DNA from: Candidatus Zixiibacteriota bacterium
GTDB taxonomy: Bacteria > Zixibacteria > MSB-5A5 > GN15 > FEB-12
Reading direction: 5' to 3'
Length of the DNA stretch: 10,773 nt
Assembly (NCBI GenBank): GCA_030591625.1
Contig: JAUVAR010000060.1
Coordinates: 1-10,773, forward strand
Part shown: piece after piece, positions 1 to 6,194 of the stretch
How the letters are laid out: each line of letters begins with the position of its first letter
Numbering within the stretch: position 1 is the stretch's first letter
Position numbers and translations under genes: made by a program
Notes under the pieces: model-generated
What the model was told of the DNA's origin: nothing
Database searches by the model: none
Seen by the model: the letters and a program-made list of their open reading frames with translations, nothing else

Positions 1-327
1 GGTTCTACCCGTATGAAATCCGGCACCGCCCAAAAGATGGCTCTCAATATTATTTCTACTACCGCAATGATCCTGCTTGGCAAGACACTTGGTAATCTTA
101 TGATTGATTTACAGGCACGATCAGAAAAGCTGGCTGCCAGGTCGAGGAAGATATTAATTGATCTTCTTAGTATAGATTATAATGAAGCAGATTCATTGAT
201 CTTAAAAGCAAACGGATCGGTAAAAATTGCAATTGTAATGCAAATCAAACAATGCTCGCATAATGAGGCTAACATCATTTTAGAACAAGCAGGCGGACAA
301 CTTTATAAGATTGTAGATAGTAAATAG
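1..327 (+). CDS. murQ: N-acetylmuramic acid 6-phosphate etherase, C-terminal part (5' end outside window)
   Basis: MurQ cleaves the lactyl ether of N-acetylmuramic acid 6-phosphate to give GlcNAc 6-phosphate and D-lactate, a cytoplasmic step of peptidoglycan recycling. The frame is open from base 1. The first residues, GSTRMKSGTAQKMALN, match the highly conserved SIS-domain segment of this family, followed by the usual TTAMILLGKTLGNLMIDL stretch. The last 60 or so residues (from about ARSEKLAARSRKIL) fit the small helical C-terminal domain typical of MurQ, so the protein appears to end normally at TAG 325-327. Only about the last third of the usual 300 residues lies in the window. The internal ATG at 13 is not a start. 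After the stop there is a weak inverted repeat (GTCAAT 327-332 / ATTGAC 343-348) with no T-run, so I see no convincing terminator. No sugar transporter or kinase gene is visible beside it. Confidence 0.93.
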   Translation, partial: GSTRMKSGTAQKMALNIISTTAMILLGKTLGNLMIDLQARSEKLAARSRKILIDLLSIDYNEADSLILKANGSVKIAIVMQIKQCSHNEANIILEQAGGQLYKIVDSK

Positions 328-544
328 TCAATCGAATAAGTTATTGACCTGCAACCTTTCATGCTTCACACAATCATAGTGGCCAGAATCTATCAAATAA
401 AACCCCTACTTTAGTAAAAATGTATTAATCTTCTTATACACTACGGTGTCAAAATATTACCTGCCAATAACAGCATTGGTTTACCTTCTGCTGTTCTGGT
501 TCTAAAAATGAAAATCTAAGCGTCTCTCCCGAAAGGACAGATAA

Positions 545-1768
545 ATGAAAAAGTTACTTACTCTCTCACTTATTCTCACTCTTGCATTCTTTGCAGGATG
601 TTCCGAGCAACCAATTGAACCAGAAGAAACTGGTCAATTCAACTTAGAATCTGAATTTGGTGGCTTTGACGCATCATCTGAAGAACCTCGCTTTGGTGAT
701 GCAGCTCTCCTCGCTTCTGACGCCGGGGATCTCAATTATGATGATCCGATTCTAACTTTATCAATGGCTGATTCATTAGTACGCGATATGGACGCCAGGT
801 TGTTTCATCTTCGCATGGTCTGGGGAAAACTACGCTACGATTCGACCATAACTGAACAGACCGACTGGTCCGGCTCGCTCTCTATTACGCGAGGAGCATT
901 TGGCATTAGAAAAGTAATTCAATTCGAAGAAGGGCAAGATGAGTTACTTGCACGGCTGAAGCGCCAACTGATCGAGTGGAAATCTTTTACTACCGTACAT
1001 CATGATGGTCTCGCTATCGATATTTTAGTACCACGAGAACTACCAACGATTGACTCAATCTGGGTAATCGATACACTTAGTGACTCGATGTTGATAATCG
1101 ATACGCTCTGGCCGGAACCTGTTACAGTCTCTTTTGAAACCGGACCTTATAGCCGTACTTTTACGCTCAGAGAACTCGCTTCACTTGATACAGTAATCTA
1201 TCTCGACGATTCAAACGCTATAGCTTTTCATGGTTTCCAAATTGACCGGATACAATGTCCTCGTGGATTCTTGAATGGCCAGTGGGGATTTGATGATTCA
1301 GGCAATGGCCGTTTCAGGGGAACCTGGACTGACCAGCATGGTCGTATTACAGGACATTTGACCGGACATTTCGGTAGAAAAAATAGCGACAGTAGAAATG
1401 CCAGAAGAGTATTCTTCGGTAAGTGGATTGCCCCGGATGGAAGATTTGAAGGATTCCTTCGTGGTACATGGGAACCACACCCAAATTATCATGCCGACCA
1501 GACTGCCTTTGAACATGCAGGTGGCAAATTCAATGGGTCAATTTATACCGCCGAACGACGTAAAATTGGTGCGTTAAAAGGAATATACCGCTCTGCTGAC
1601 AGTGATGGCAGAGGCTTCTTCCAGGGACGCTGGAAACTCTTGTGCAGCGACGATAATGATGGCGATAGAGATGGAAGCGGAGATCGTGACTACAATTTTG
1701 ATCATGATCATGACCGAGATCGTAATTGCGATAATGATTATAACCCCGATGACGGGTTTGACGAATAA
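545..1768 (+). CDS. large lipoprotein with G/W beta-repeat region and Asp-rich acidic tail
   Basis: Family not recognised. The N-terminus MKKLLTLSLILTLAFFAGC is a clear lipoprotein signal, with the lipid-accepting Cys at residue 19, so the protein should be membrane anchored on the far side of the inner membrane. The start ATG has a purine-rich GAAAGGAC about 6 bases upstream. Residues about 170-190 contain a short tandem motif (VIDTLSDSMLIIDTL). From about residue 240 to 365 runs a repetitive beta-like region in which G-x-W/F and G-R-F-x-G blocks recur (GQWGF, GTWTDQHGRITGHL, GKWIAPDGRFEGFL, GRWKLL). Residues 367-407 are an extreme Asp tail with D-x-D-x-D spacing and two His, which could bind calcium or other divalent cations; this is inference. 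The 217-bp upstream gap holds a hairpin (AACAGCA 469-475 / TGCTGTT 489-495) but no confident promoter. No terminator directly follows; the first hairpin with a T-tract is at 1986-2032. Confidence 0.85.
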   Translation: MKKLLTLSLILTLAFFAGCSEQPIEPEETGQFNLESEFGGFDASSEEPRFGDAALLASDAGDLNYDDPILTLSMADSLVRDMDARLFHLRMVWGKLRYDSTITEQTDWSGSLSITRGAFGIRKVIQFEEGQDELLARLKRQLIEWKSFTTVHHDGLAIDILVPRELPTIDSIWVIDTLSDSMLIIDTLWPEPVTVSFETGPYSRTFTLRELASLDTVIYLDDSNAIAFHGFQIDRIQCPRGFLNGQWGFDDSGNGRFRGTWTDQHGRITGHLTGHFGRKNSDSRNARRVFFGKWIAPDGRFEGFLRGTWEPHPNYHADQTAFEHAGGKFNGSIYTAERRKIGALKGIYRSADSDGRGFFQGRWKLLCSDDNDGDRDGSGDRDYNFDHDHDRDRNCDNDYNPDDGFDE

Positions 1769-1941
1769 AGGTTGTAAGGTTAGTTCCGACAACGGATTAC
1801 AAACAAATTAGTTCGCTTATTCGGGACGATCGGGACTTTTATTTAAATAATAGGCAATAAAAAGCTTTCTAATAGGGGTTTGTGGATGTTTATTGTCGAA
1901 TATAGAAACTTTGATAGCATAACTACGTTATAGAATTATAA

Positions 1942-2032
1942 GATATCAAAAGACTCCCCTCCTGTCTCTGTCCCTTGGACAGTCTTGGGTTGGGCGGCTC
2001 CCCCAAAGGAAACGCCCAACCCATATTTTTTT
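1942..2032 (+). ncRNA. putative small RNA, tandem copy 1
   Basis: Predicted from sequence only. A promoter-like pair, GAAACT (1905-1910) and TATAGA (1929-1934), has an 18-base spacer that copy 2 repeats exactly. It would start an RNA near 1942, ending at the terminator T-tract (2026-2032), about 90 nt. The 5' half can fold as AGACT (1951-1955) with AGTCT (1981-1985), then GTCC (1970-1973) with GGAC (1977-1980). This leaves a one-sided 14-nt C/U-rich bulge (1956-1969) containing CCTCC and TCCTGTCTCT, which is complementary to Shine-Dalgarno-like sequence. CTGTCC/GGACAG is an alternative stem. The 3' half is the terminator hairpin. A C-rich exposed loop plus an intrinsic terminator is typical of trans-acting sRNAs, but no known Rfam family is recognised. 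Confidence 0.5.
1986..2032 (+). terminator. rho-independent terminator in repeat copy 1
   Basis: An 11-bp perfect stem (TGGGTTGGGCG at 1986-1996, CGCCCAACCCA at 2013-2023) with a 16-base loop is followed by TA and seven T. It is G/C-rich with a U-tract on the plus strand only, so it should stop transcripts coming from the small RNA and from the lipoprotein gene at 545-1768. Confidence 0.85.
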
Positions 2033-2147
2033 ACCCGGACACAGAACTTAATATCAGACATAACTTATTGTCACTAATAGCGGATTAATGGATGTTTAAT
2101 GTCAAATATTGAAACTTTATCTGCTTAGATATGTTATAAGAATACAA

Positions 2148-2242
2148 GAAGATAACATTAAGACTCCCCTCCTGTCTCTGTCCCTTGGACAGTCTTGGGT
2201 TGGGCGGCTCCCGCAAAGGAAACGCCCAACCCATATTTTTTT
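2148..2242 (+). ncRNA. putative small RNA, tandem copy 2
   Basis: Same architecture as copy 1: GAAACT (2111-2116), 18-base spacer, TATAAG (2135-2140), likely start near 2148, and the same C/U-rich bulge and 3' hairpin. The only core difference is a C-to-G change (2213) in the terminator loop, so the pairing bases and the exposed bulge are unchanged. Its 3' end overlaps the stop codon of the convergent TPR lipoprotein gene. That gene's transcript, if it reads on, would be antisense to both copies. Confidence 0.5.
2196..2242 (+). terminator. rho-independent terminator in repeat copy 2
   Basis: Same 11-bp stem (2196-2206 / 2223-2233) and T-tract (2236-2242). The T-tract overlaps the stop codon of the minus-strand gene. 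On the minus strand the hairpin is not followed by T, so it is not an obvious terminator for that gene. Confidence 0.85.
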
Positions 2243-3104
2243 ACTTCAATTCAACTTCAAGAGCAGTAATAATTGAATCGATTGGCAATTCGGCCATCAT
2301 CTGAAGGGTAGCTTGAGATTTAATAGATTTATAATAAACGAGTGCTTCACGTTTCTTCGACTGAACATCCTGAGATGCAAGCGAATTGGCCAGATTCAAT
2401 TTGCCCGGTATATAACTTGTATCACGAGATAATAAATCACGGTAGATCAGTTCTGCCAGATCATATTTCGATTCGCGAGCAAGAAAGAGAGCCTTGTTTG
2501 ACAGAAAGGCATCATTAGTACCAAAGCGGGTAATTGCTGAATCCATCCAGACAACAGCTTCCGATCCTTCCTTTACGATTGAAGCAAGATTTCCTGCCTG
2601 TATATAAAGATTTGGATCTTCTGAATTAACTTCGAGAGCTTTCTTAATGAAAAAGTACCCATTTAATGGATTGTCATCTTTTGCCCAATATTCAGAAAAT
2701 TTTTCATAATACAACTCGATATTGTCACCGGTCCTGACAAGGCCAGCCAGTGCAGTACGCGCGTTTTCCCAATCTTCAAGCCTGACAGCAATATCATGAA
2801 GCTGTAAATGCGTCTCGCGATCATCAGGATAGAGCAGATCTAATTTCTTCAGATATAACAAAGCTGAATCCAGTATAAATTCTTTACGATAAGACATGCC
2901 GATGAAATAAAGGATTTCACGATTGGATGGCTCCACCATGAGTGCTGATTTAAGAGTCTCTCGCGCTGTTTTATAGTCCTTTTCAACGAATGCTTTCTTG
3001 CCTTTAGCTGTTAATTCTTCAAAAGTAAGCTCGTCTCCACAGCCGACCAATCCGACCAGAAGTATTAATATTGCCCCGAACAGAGATGTATTTCGTTTTG
3101 TCAT
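2241..3104 (-). CDS. TPR-repeat lipoprotein
   Basis: Counting from the ATG at 3104, the protein has 287 residues. A signal peptide (MTKRNTSLFGAILILLVGLVGC) ends in a lipobox, with the lipidated Cys at residue 22. The rest is alpha-helical tetratricopeptide repeats: the clearest units begin around AKGKKAFVEKDYKTARETLKSALMVEPSN and the following IGMSYRKEFILDSALLYLKKL, with weaker repeats to about residue 255. TPR lipoproteins usually act as envelope scaffolds; a specific partner cannot be named. A longer reading from GTG at 3119 is unlikely, because a perfect TATAAT box (3111-3116, minus strand) would sit inside it and it lacks a Shine-Dalgarno. With the ATG at 3104 the -10 box lies 6 bases upstream, suggesting a leaderless mRNA. 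The gene converges on the tandem small-RNA repeats and diverges from the DprA-like operon. Confidence 0.85.
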   Translation of the reverse strand: MTKRNTSLFGAILILLVGLVGCGDELTFEELTAKGKKAFVEKDYKTARETLKSALMVEPSNREILYFIGMSYRKEFILDSALLYLKKLDLLYPDDRETHLQLHDIAVRLEDWENARTALAGLVRTGDNIELYYEKFSEYWAKDDNPLNGYFFIKKALEVNSEDPNLYIQAGNLASIVKEGSEAVVWMDSAITRFGTNDAFLSNKALFLARESKYDLAELIYRDLLSRDTSYIPGKLNLANSLASQDVQSKKREALVYYKSIKSQATLQMMAELPIDSIITALEVELK

Positions 3105-3110
3105 TTGACA

Positions 3111-3139
3111 ATTATACACAAATTAACCCGATTTTACAA
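3111..3139 (-). promoter_or_regulatory. sigma-70-type promoter of the TPR lipoprotein gene
   Basis: On the minus strand TTGTAA (3139-3134), a 17-base spacer and a perfect TATAAT (3116-3111) are followed after six bases by the ATG at 3104. The expected transcription start falls at or next to the A of the start codon. Confidence 0.65.
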
Positions 3140-3171
3140 TGCATCACTATCATAACTACTAATAGTCAGAG

Positions 3172-3199
3172 TTGACTTTGCTCTTTCATCAGTTAAATT
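3172..3199 (+). promoter_or_regulatory. possible promoter of the DprA-like operon
   Basis: TTGACT (3172-3177), a 16-base spacer and TAAATT (3194-3199) lie six bases before the ATG at 3206. The -10 match is only partial. As with the divergent gene, the predicted start would leave essentially no 5' leader, and no Shine-Dalgarno is seen. Confidence 0.4.
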
Positions 3200-3205
3200 T
3201 GTGGT

Positions 3206-4108
3206 ATGAATGATTTTAGCCAATATTCCGAAAACAGCCGCCTGATAGCCCTGGTGCATCTGGCCGGACTTGAATCCCGTATATTTGATTCTCTTTTCCG
3301 ACGATATGGAGTTTCAGAAAATATTTATGCCTCAGTCTCGGAAATTGCCGATGATGATGATTTTCCGGAAGAAATTGCTTTCCTGGTCGATCAGGCTTCG
3401 TCTCGCTTGGAAGAAGCGGCCGATATTGAGAATATGCTTTCACACCGAGAAATTCAGATAACCAATCGGTTCGAAGAAAAATATCCATCACAGCTCTTTG
3501 AACTAAACGACCCTCCCCCATTACTTTTTATACGAGGGACACTACCGGACCCGAAACGAAAAATTGTAGCAATTGCAGGAACCGAAGGCCCCAGTAATGA
3601 AGGGCTTGAAAAAACTACCAAACTGGTTCGTGAACTGACAAAGCGTGGCGTGCAGGTTATCTCGTCGTTGGCCGGTGGAATTGATGCAGCAGTTCATCTG
3701 GGAGCCAAGTCATCCCAGTCAAACTCGTTCGGGGTTCTCGACGGTGGCCTTGACAAAATCGACATTCAGGAAACGATGCCGGTTGCAATTGATGTGGTCA
3801 GCCAGGGTGGAATAATTAGCGAATTCTTGCCTGAAAAAGAAGCTGATGAAAGTAGTTTCGGCTTGAGCAACCGACTGATTGCCGGACTTGGGCAAGCTGT
3901 TGTATTAACTGAATTTTATGAAAACTCGGTTCGTGCTTTGGATATTGCCACTTGCTGTAATGATATTGGTAAGCTCTTATTTGTGTTGGTTGATCCTGAT
4001 TCTGGTGCGCTCTCTGACGAGAAAGCTCTTGCTCAAGTAATGCATGAAGGAGCGATACCTATAGAAGGGGCCGACCGTTTTGATAATATCATAAAGTCAC
4101 TGGTTTAA
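3206..4108 (+). CDS. divergent DprA/Smf-like Rossmann-fold protein
   Basis: DprA loads RecA on incoming single-stranded DNA during transformation; related Rossmann proteins have other nucleotide-binding roles. The DprA order of motifs is visible: an N-terminal helical segment (about 11-75), YPSQLFELNDPPPLLFIRG (93-111), GTEGPS (125-130) where DprA normally has GTR, SSLAGGIDAAVH (153-164) where DprA has SGLARGIDAAAH, the strand-turn VLDGGLD (177-183), and SNRLIAGL (221-228) in place of RNRIIAGL. So the conserved Arg of GTR and of ARGID are both replaced, which may alter DNA binding. At 300 residues it ends soon after the Rossmann fold and has no clear winged-helix domain. It is the first gene of the five-gene operon; its TAA shares a base with the next ATG (TAATG). 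Canonical DprA function is therefore uncertain, but membership of the superfamily is firm. Confidence 0.82.
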   Translation: MNDFSQYSENSRLIALVHLAGLESRIFDSLFRRYGVSENIYASVSEIADDDDFPEEIAFLVDQASSRLEEAADIENMLSHREIQITNRFEEKYPSQLFELNDPPPLLFIRGTLPDPKRKIVAIAGTEGPSNEGLEKTTKLVRELTKRGVQVISSLAGGIDAAVHLGAKSSQSNSFGVLDGGLDKIDIQETMPVAIDVVSQGGIISEFLPEKEADESSFGLSNRLIAGLGQAVVLTEFYENSVRALDIATCCNDIGKLLFVLVDPDSGALSDEKALAQVMHEGAIPIEGADRFDNIIKSLV

Positions 4109-4734
4109 TGAATCAAATGGATGATGCTTACTTAGAGATTAAAACTGAATCAAAGTGCGAATCAAAAGTGAAAGGTTCGCGCTTTATTGGAGAAACGCGA
4201 CTGGTTCATTCACAAGAGTCAGCACTTGAACAACTCCTCCTGATTCGAAAACGTGAACATGCTGCATCACATCATTGCTATGGATATAGAACCGGCCCTG
4301 CAGATAACATTTCCTATAAGTATTCCGATGACGGCGAACCAAACGGCACCGCCGGACGACCGATCTACGATACAATAACCGGTCGTTCCCTTTCAAATAT
4401 TCTTGTTGTTGTAACACGCTATTTCGGTGGCACAAAACTTGGCACCGGAGGACTTGTTCGTGCATACAGCGATGCAGCCGCTGGAGCACTTGAAATGTCT
4501 GGCACGATTGAACGATTTATCTGCGACTCGCACTCATTCGAATTTGATTTTACAAATTATGACCGGTTTCAAAAAATGATAACTACGCTTGGTGCCCAGA
4601 TGATTGAGTCTGATTTTTCGGATCGGGTGAAAGTTGTTACATCTATCAGAAAATCATTATCTGCCAAACTTGAAGCACAATACGTTGAGATAACTAAAGG
4701 ACGGGGTAAGATTGAAAAACTCTCTGAAATCTAA
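4108..4734 (+). CDS. YigZ/IMPACT family protein (UPF0029)
   Basis: This family is widespread in bacteria and related to the eukaryotic translation regulator IMPACT; its bacterial biochemical role is unsettled. All signature blocks are present: KGSRF (22-26), ASHHCYGYR (53-61), SDDGEPNGTAGRPI (73-86) and VVVTRYFGGTKLGTGGLVRAY (100-120). They are followed by a C-terminal domain (about 145-205) resembling the family's DUF1949 ferredoxin-like fold. The length (208) is normal. The start ATG overlaps the previous stop as TAATG and has no good Shine-Dalgarno, consistent with translational coupling to the DprA-like gene. The 3' end overlaps the kinase gene by 23 bases. Confidence 0.95.
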   Translation: MNQMDDAYLEIKTESKCESKVKGSRFIGETRLVHSQESALEQLLLIRKREHAASHHCYGYRTGPADNISYKYSDDGEPNGTAGRPIYDTITGRSLSNILVVVTRYFGGTKLGTGGLVRAYSDAAAGALEMSGTIERFICDSHSFEFDFTNYDRFQKMITTLGAQMIESDFSDRVKVVTSIRKSLSAKLEAQYVEITKGRGKIEKLSEI

Positions 4735-5638
4735 CTCAGTTGACTGTCTCGGTCTTGGTATCATGCCACTTGATCTGCTTTTTGTGGTAGATAAGTTTCC
4801 ATCACCAGGGAGCAAAATAAATGGCAAAAGTTTGACAATACAGGGTGGTGGTCCGGTACCTAACGTTATGGTTGGGCTCAAACGACTGGGACATTCTACT
4901 TCTTTAATAACTGCCGTCGCCGATGACTATCCGGGACAACTTGGACTTGAAGAAATTAACAATGATAAAGTTGATACACGTTTTGTTGTTACAAAAAAAG
5001 GGACGTCGGATACTGCCGCTGGCTTTGTTGAAAGTGGTAGTGGGCAGAGAACACTCGTGCTTAATCGAACGATCAATGTAAAACCTGCAGATTTAAAACT
5101 ATCGCAATACCCTATCCCCAAAATCGTTCATCTTGATGGACGTGACATAAAGGCATCAATAAAACTTGCTCGTTGGGCTAAATCTGTCGGAGCGATTGTT
5201 ACCTTTGATATCGGTTCAATGCGAAACGATGTCTCGCCTGTTTTTGAGTATGTCGATCATCTTATAGTAGCAGATGTTTACGCCTTCGGGTTCACCAAAA
5301 CAAAATCTGCACGAGCTGCTATTAAGAAGCTCGCAAACTATTGTCCTGGTACAATCGTTGTAACCGAAGGGATTAAAGGCTCGACAGGTTTTGAAAATAG
5401 CTTTTTCACAAAACAAGCTGCGTTCAAAGTGAACAACGTCGATGCAACCGGGGCGGGTGATGCATTTCACACCGGCTATATCTATGGGCTTTTGCATAAA
5501 TTTGATATGCGTAGTCGTCTTGAATTCGGTTCTGCAGTTGCCGCATTAAAGTGCACCAAGATGGGTGCACGGGCCGGAATACCAAAACTTGCAGCAGTAA
5601 ATAAATTCTTACGGAGTGCTCCACCAACTTATGCTTGA
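4712..5638 (+). CDS. PfkB/ribokinase family sugar or nucleoside kinase
   Basis: It phosphorylates a sugar or nucleoside hydroxyl with ATP in the cytoplasm; the substrate cannot be read from sequence. The fold is complete at 308 residues: N-terminal strand DCLGLGIMPLD (11-21), substrate-side glycine motif QGGGPVPNVMVGLKRLG (44-60), and the PfkB signature 2 NVDATGAGDAFHTGY (242-256) with the anion hole GAG and catalytic base Asp250. The start is TTG at 4712: GGGG (4703-4706) lies five bases upstream and AAAGGA slightly further, whereas no in-frame ATG fits. The gene overlaps the YigZ gene by 23 bases and the PAP2 gene by eight. In PfkB enzymes the first glycine motif is usually GG followed by a small residue and Asn; here the GGGPVPN form is slightly unusual. 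Confidence 0.92.
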   Translation: MKNSLKSNSVDCLGLGIMPLDLLFVVDKFPSPGSKINGKSLTIQGGGPVPNVMVGLKRLGHSTSLITAVADDYPGQLGLEEINNDKVDTRFVVTKKGTSDTAAGFVESGSGQRTLVLNRTINVKPADLKLSQYPIPKIVHLDGRDIKASIKLARWAKSVGAIVTFDIGSMRNDVSPVFEYVDHLIVADVYAFGFTKTKSARAAIKKLANYCPGTIVVTEGIKGSTGFENSFFTKQAAFKVNNVDATGAGDAFHTGYIYGLLHKFDMRSRLEFGSAVAALKCTKMGARAGIPKLAAVNKFLRSAPPTYA

Positions 5639-6194
5639 ATGGCTTGAACAGATAGACCATGCTGTTTTCATTTTTATTAACAGCACTATAGCAAACGTCA
5701 TCACCGATTTTGCTATGCCGATTATTACATCCAATAATAATCTCAGGTTTCTCTATCTGTTGGCCATGATCTTGATACTTGTCAAAGGGAATCGTCGTTT
5801 GCGCTTGATGGTTATAGGTTCGATTATTGTTCTTGTAGTAACTGATCAACTTTCATCAAGCCTGCTCAAACCGTTTTTTGATCGTGCCAGGCCATGCCAT
5901 GAAGGTGCAATGCAAACTCTTCACCTGTTAGTTGACTGTGGCGGAGGTAAGTCGATGCCGTCATCACACGCCACCAATGCGTTGGGACAAGCACTATATT
6001 TTTGGTTTTTCTTTCCAAGATTGCGAATTGCTCTGTTGTCATTTGCTTCGGTCGTAGCAATCAGCCGAGTCTTTGTTGGTGTGCATTATCCGTTTGATAT
6101 AATCGTTGGTGGATTATTAGGTTCGGCGGCAGGTCTTCTTATAGCTTATCTCTTCACAAAGCTCGAAATGAAATGGACTAAGCATGAAGTTTGA
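5631..6194 (+). CDS. PAP2-family membrane phosphatase
   Basis: An integral membrane acid phosphatase of the PAP2/PgpB/BacA-alternative type. It should dephosphorylate lipid phosphates (phosphatidate, PGP or undecaprenyl pyrophosphate) at the periplasmic face. The three signature motifs are intact, numbering from ATG 5631: KPFFDRARP (80-88, K and RP), PSSH (110-113, catalytic His113) and SRVFVGVHYPFD (145-156, Arg146, His152, Asp156). Hydrophobic helices lie at about 41-51, 60-72, 118-128, 131-148 and 157-175. The chosen ATG overlaps the kinase stop (ATGCTTGA), with GGAG 14 bases upstream. A GTG at 5616 would add MLHQL but lacks any ribosome-binding sequence. The gene ends 11 bases inside the macro-domain gene. 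In this locus it may serve lipid metabolism, but the link is inference. Confidence 0.94.
   Translation: MLEWLEQIDHAVFIFINSTIANVITDFAMPIITSNNNLRFLYLLAMILILVKGNRRLRLMVIGSIIVLVVTDQLSSSLLKPFFDRARPCHEGAMQTLHLLVDCGGGKSMPSSHATNALGQALYFWFFFPRLRIALLSFASVVAISRVFVGVHYPFDIIVGGLLGSAAGLLIAYLFTKLEMKWTKHEV

Larger units (their letters stand above)
1869..2034 (+). repeat. tandem intergenic repeat, copy 1
   Basis: First of two direct copies in the gap between the two lipoprotein genes. Bases 1950-2034 are identical to 2160-2244 except one position (C at 2003, G at 2213). The upstream part (1869-1949) is only partly conserved but shares blocks in the same order: CTAATAG, GGATGTTTA (1884-1892), GAAACTTT (1905-1912) and a TATA box-like element (from 1929). 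Those last three blocks are offset by exactly 206 bases from their partners in copy 2, while the core is offset by 210. Divergent sequence with fixed spacing upstream and near-identity downstream is what a promoter plus a small structured RNA would look like. There are no flanking target-site duplications or ORF, so a transposon origin is not supported. Confidence 0.9.
2074..2244 (+). repeat. tandem intergenic repeat, copy 2
   Basis: Second direct copy, with the same blocks: CTAATAG (2074-2080), GGATGTTTA (2090-2098), GAAACTTT (2111-2118), a TATAAG element (2135-2140) and the near-identical core 2160-2244. It ends inside the stop codon of the minus-strand TPR lipoprotein gene (stop at 2241-2243), so the T-tract of this copy directly abuts that gene. 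Between the core of copy 1 and the start of copy 2 lie only about 40 unrelated bases. Confidence 0.9.

Noticed and set aside
327..348. Inverted repeat after murQ as a terminator
   Set aside because: The stem is only 6 bp and AT-rich, with no T-tract.
1574..1811. Hydrophobic-looking frames on both strands opposite the Asp-rich tail
   Set aside because: They are shadow frames of the GAT-rich codons (giving Ile/Met runs), with no ribosome-binding site or family resemblance.
1869..2244. Tandem repeats as an insertion sequence, MITE or CRISPR
   Set aside because: There are only two copies, with no terminal inverted repeats, no target duplications and no unique spacers. The hairpin with T-tract is a terminator.
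3105..3119. GTG start giving the TPR lipoprotein five more residues
   Set aside because: A perfect TATAAT box lies inside this stretch and no ribosome-binding site precedes it; the ATG at 3104 gives a normal signal peptide.
5616..5630. GTG start for the PAP2 gene
   Set aside because: It lacks an upstream ribosome-binding sequence; the ATG at 5631 overlaps the kinase stop and gives the usual family N-terminus.
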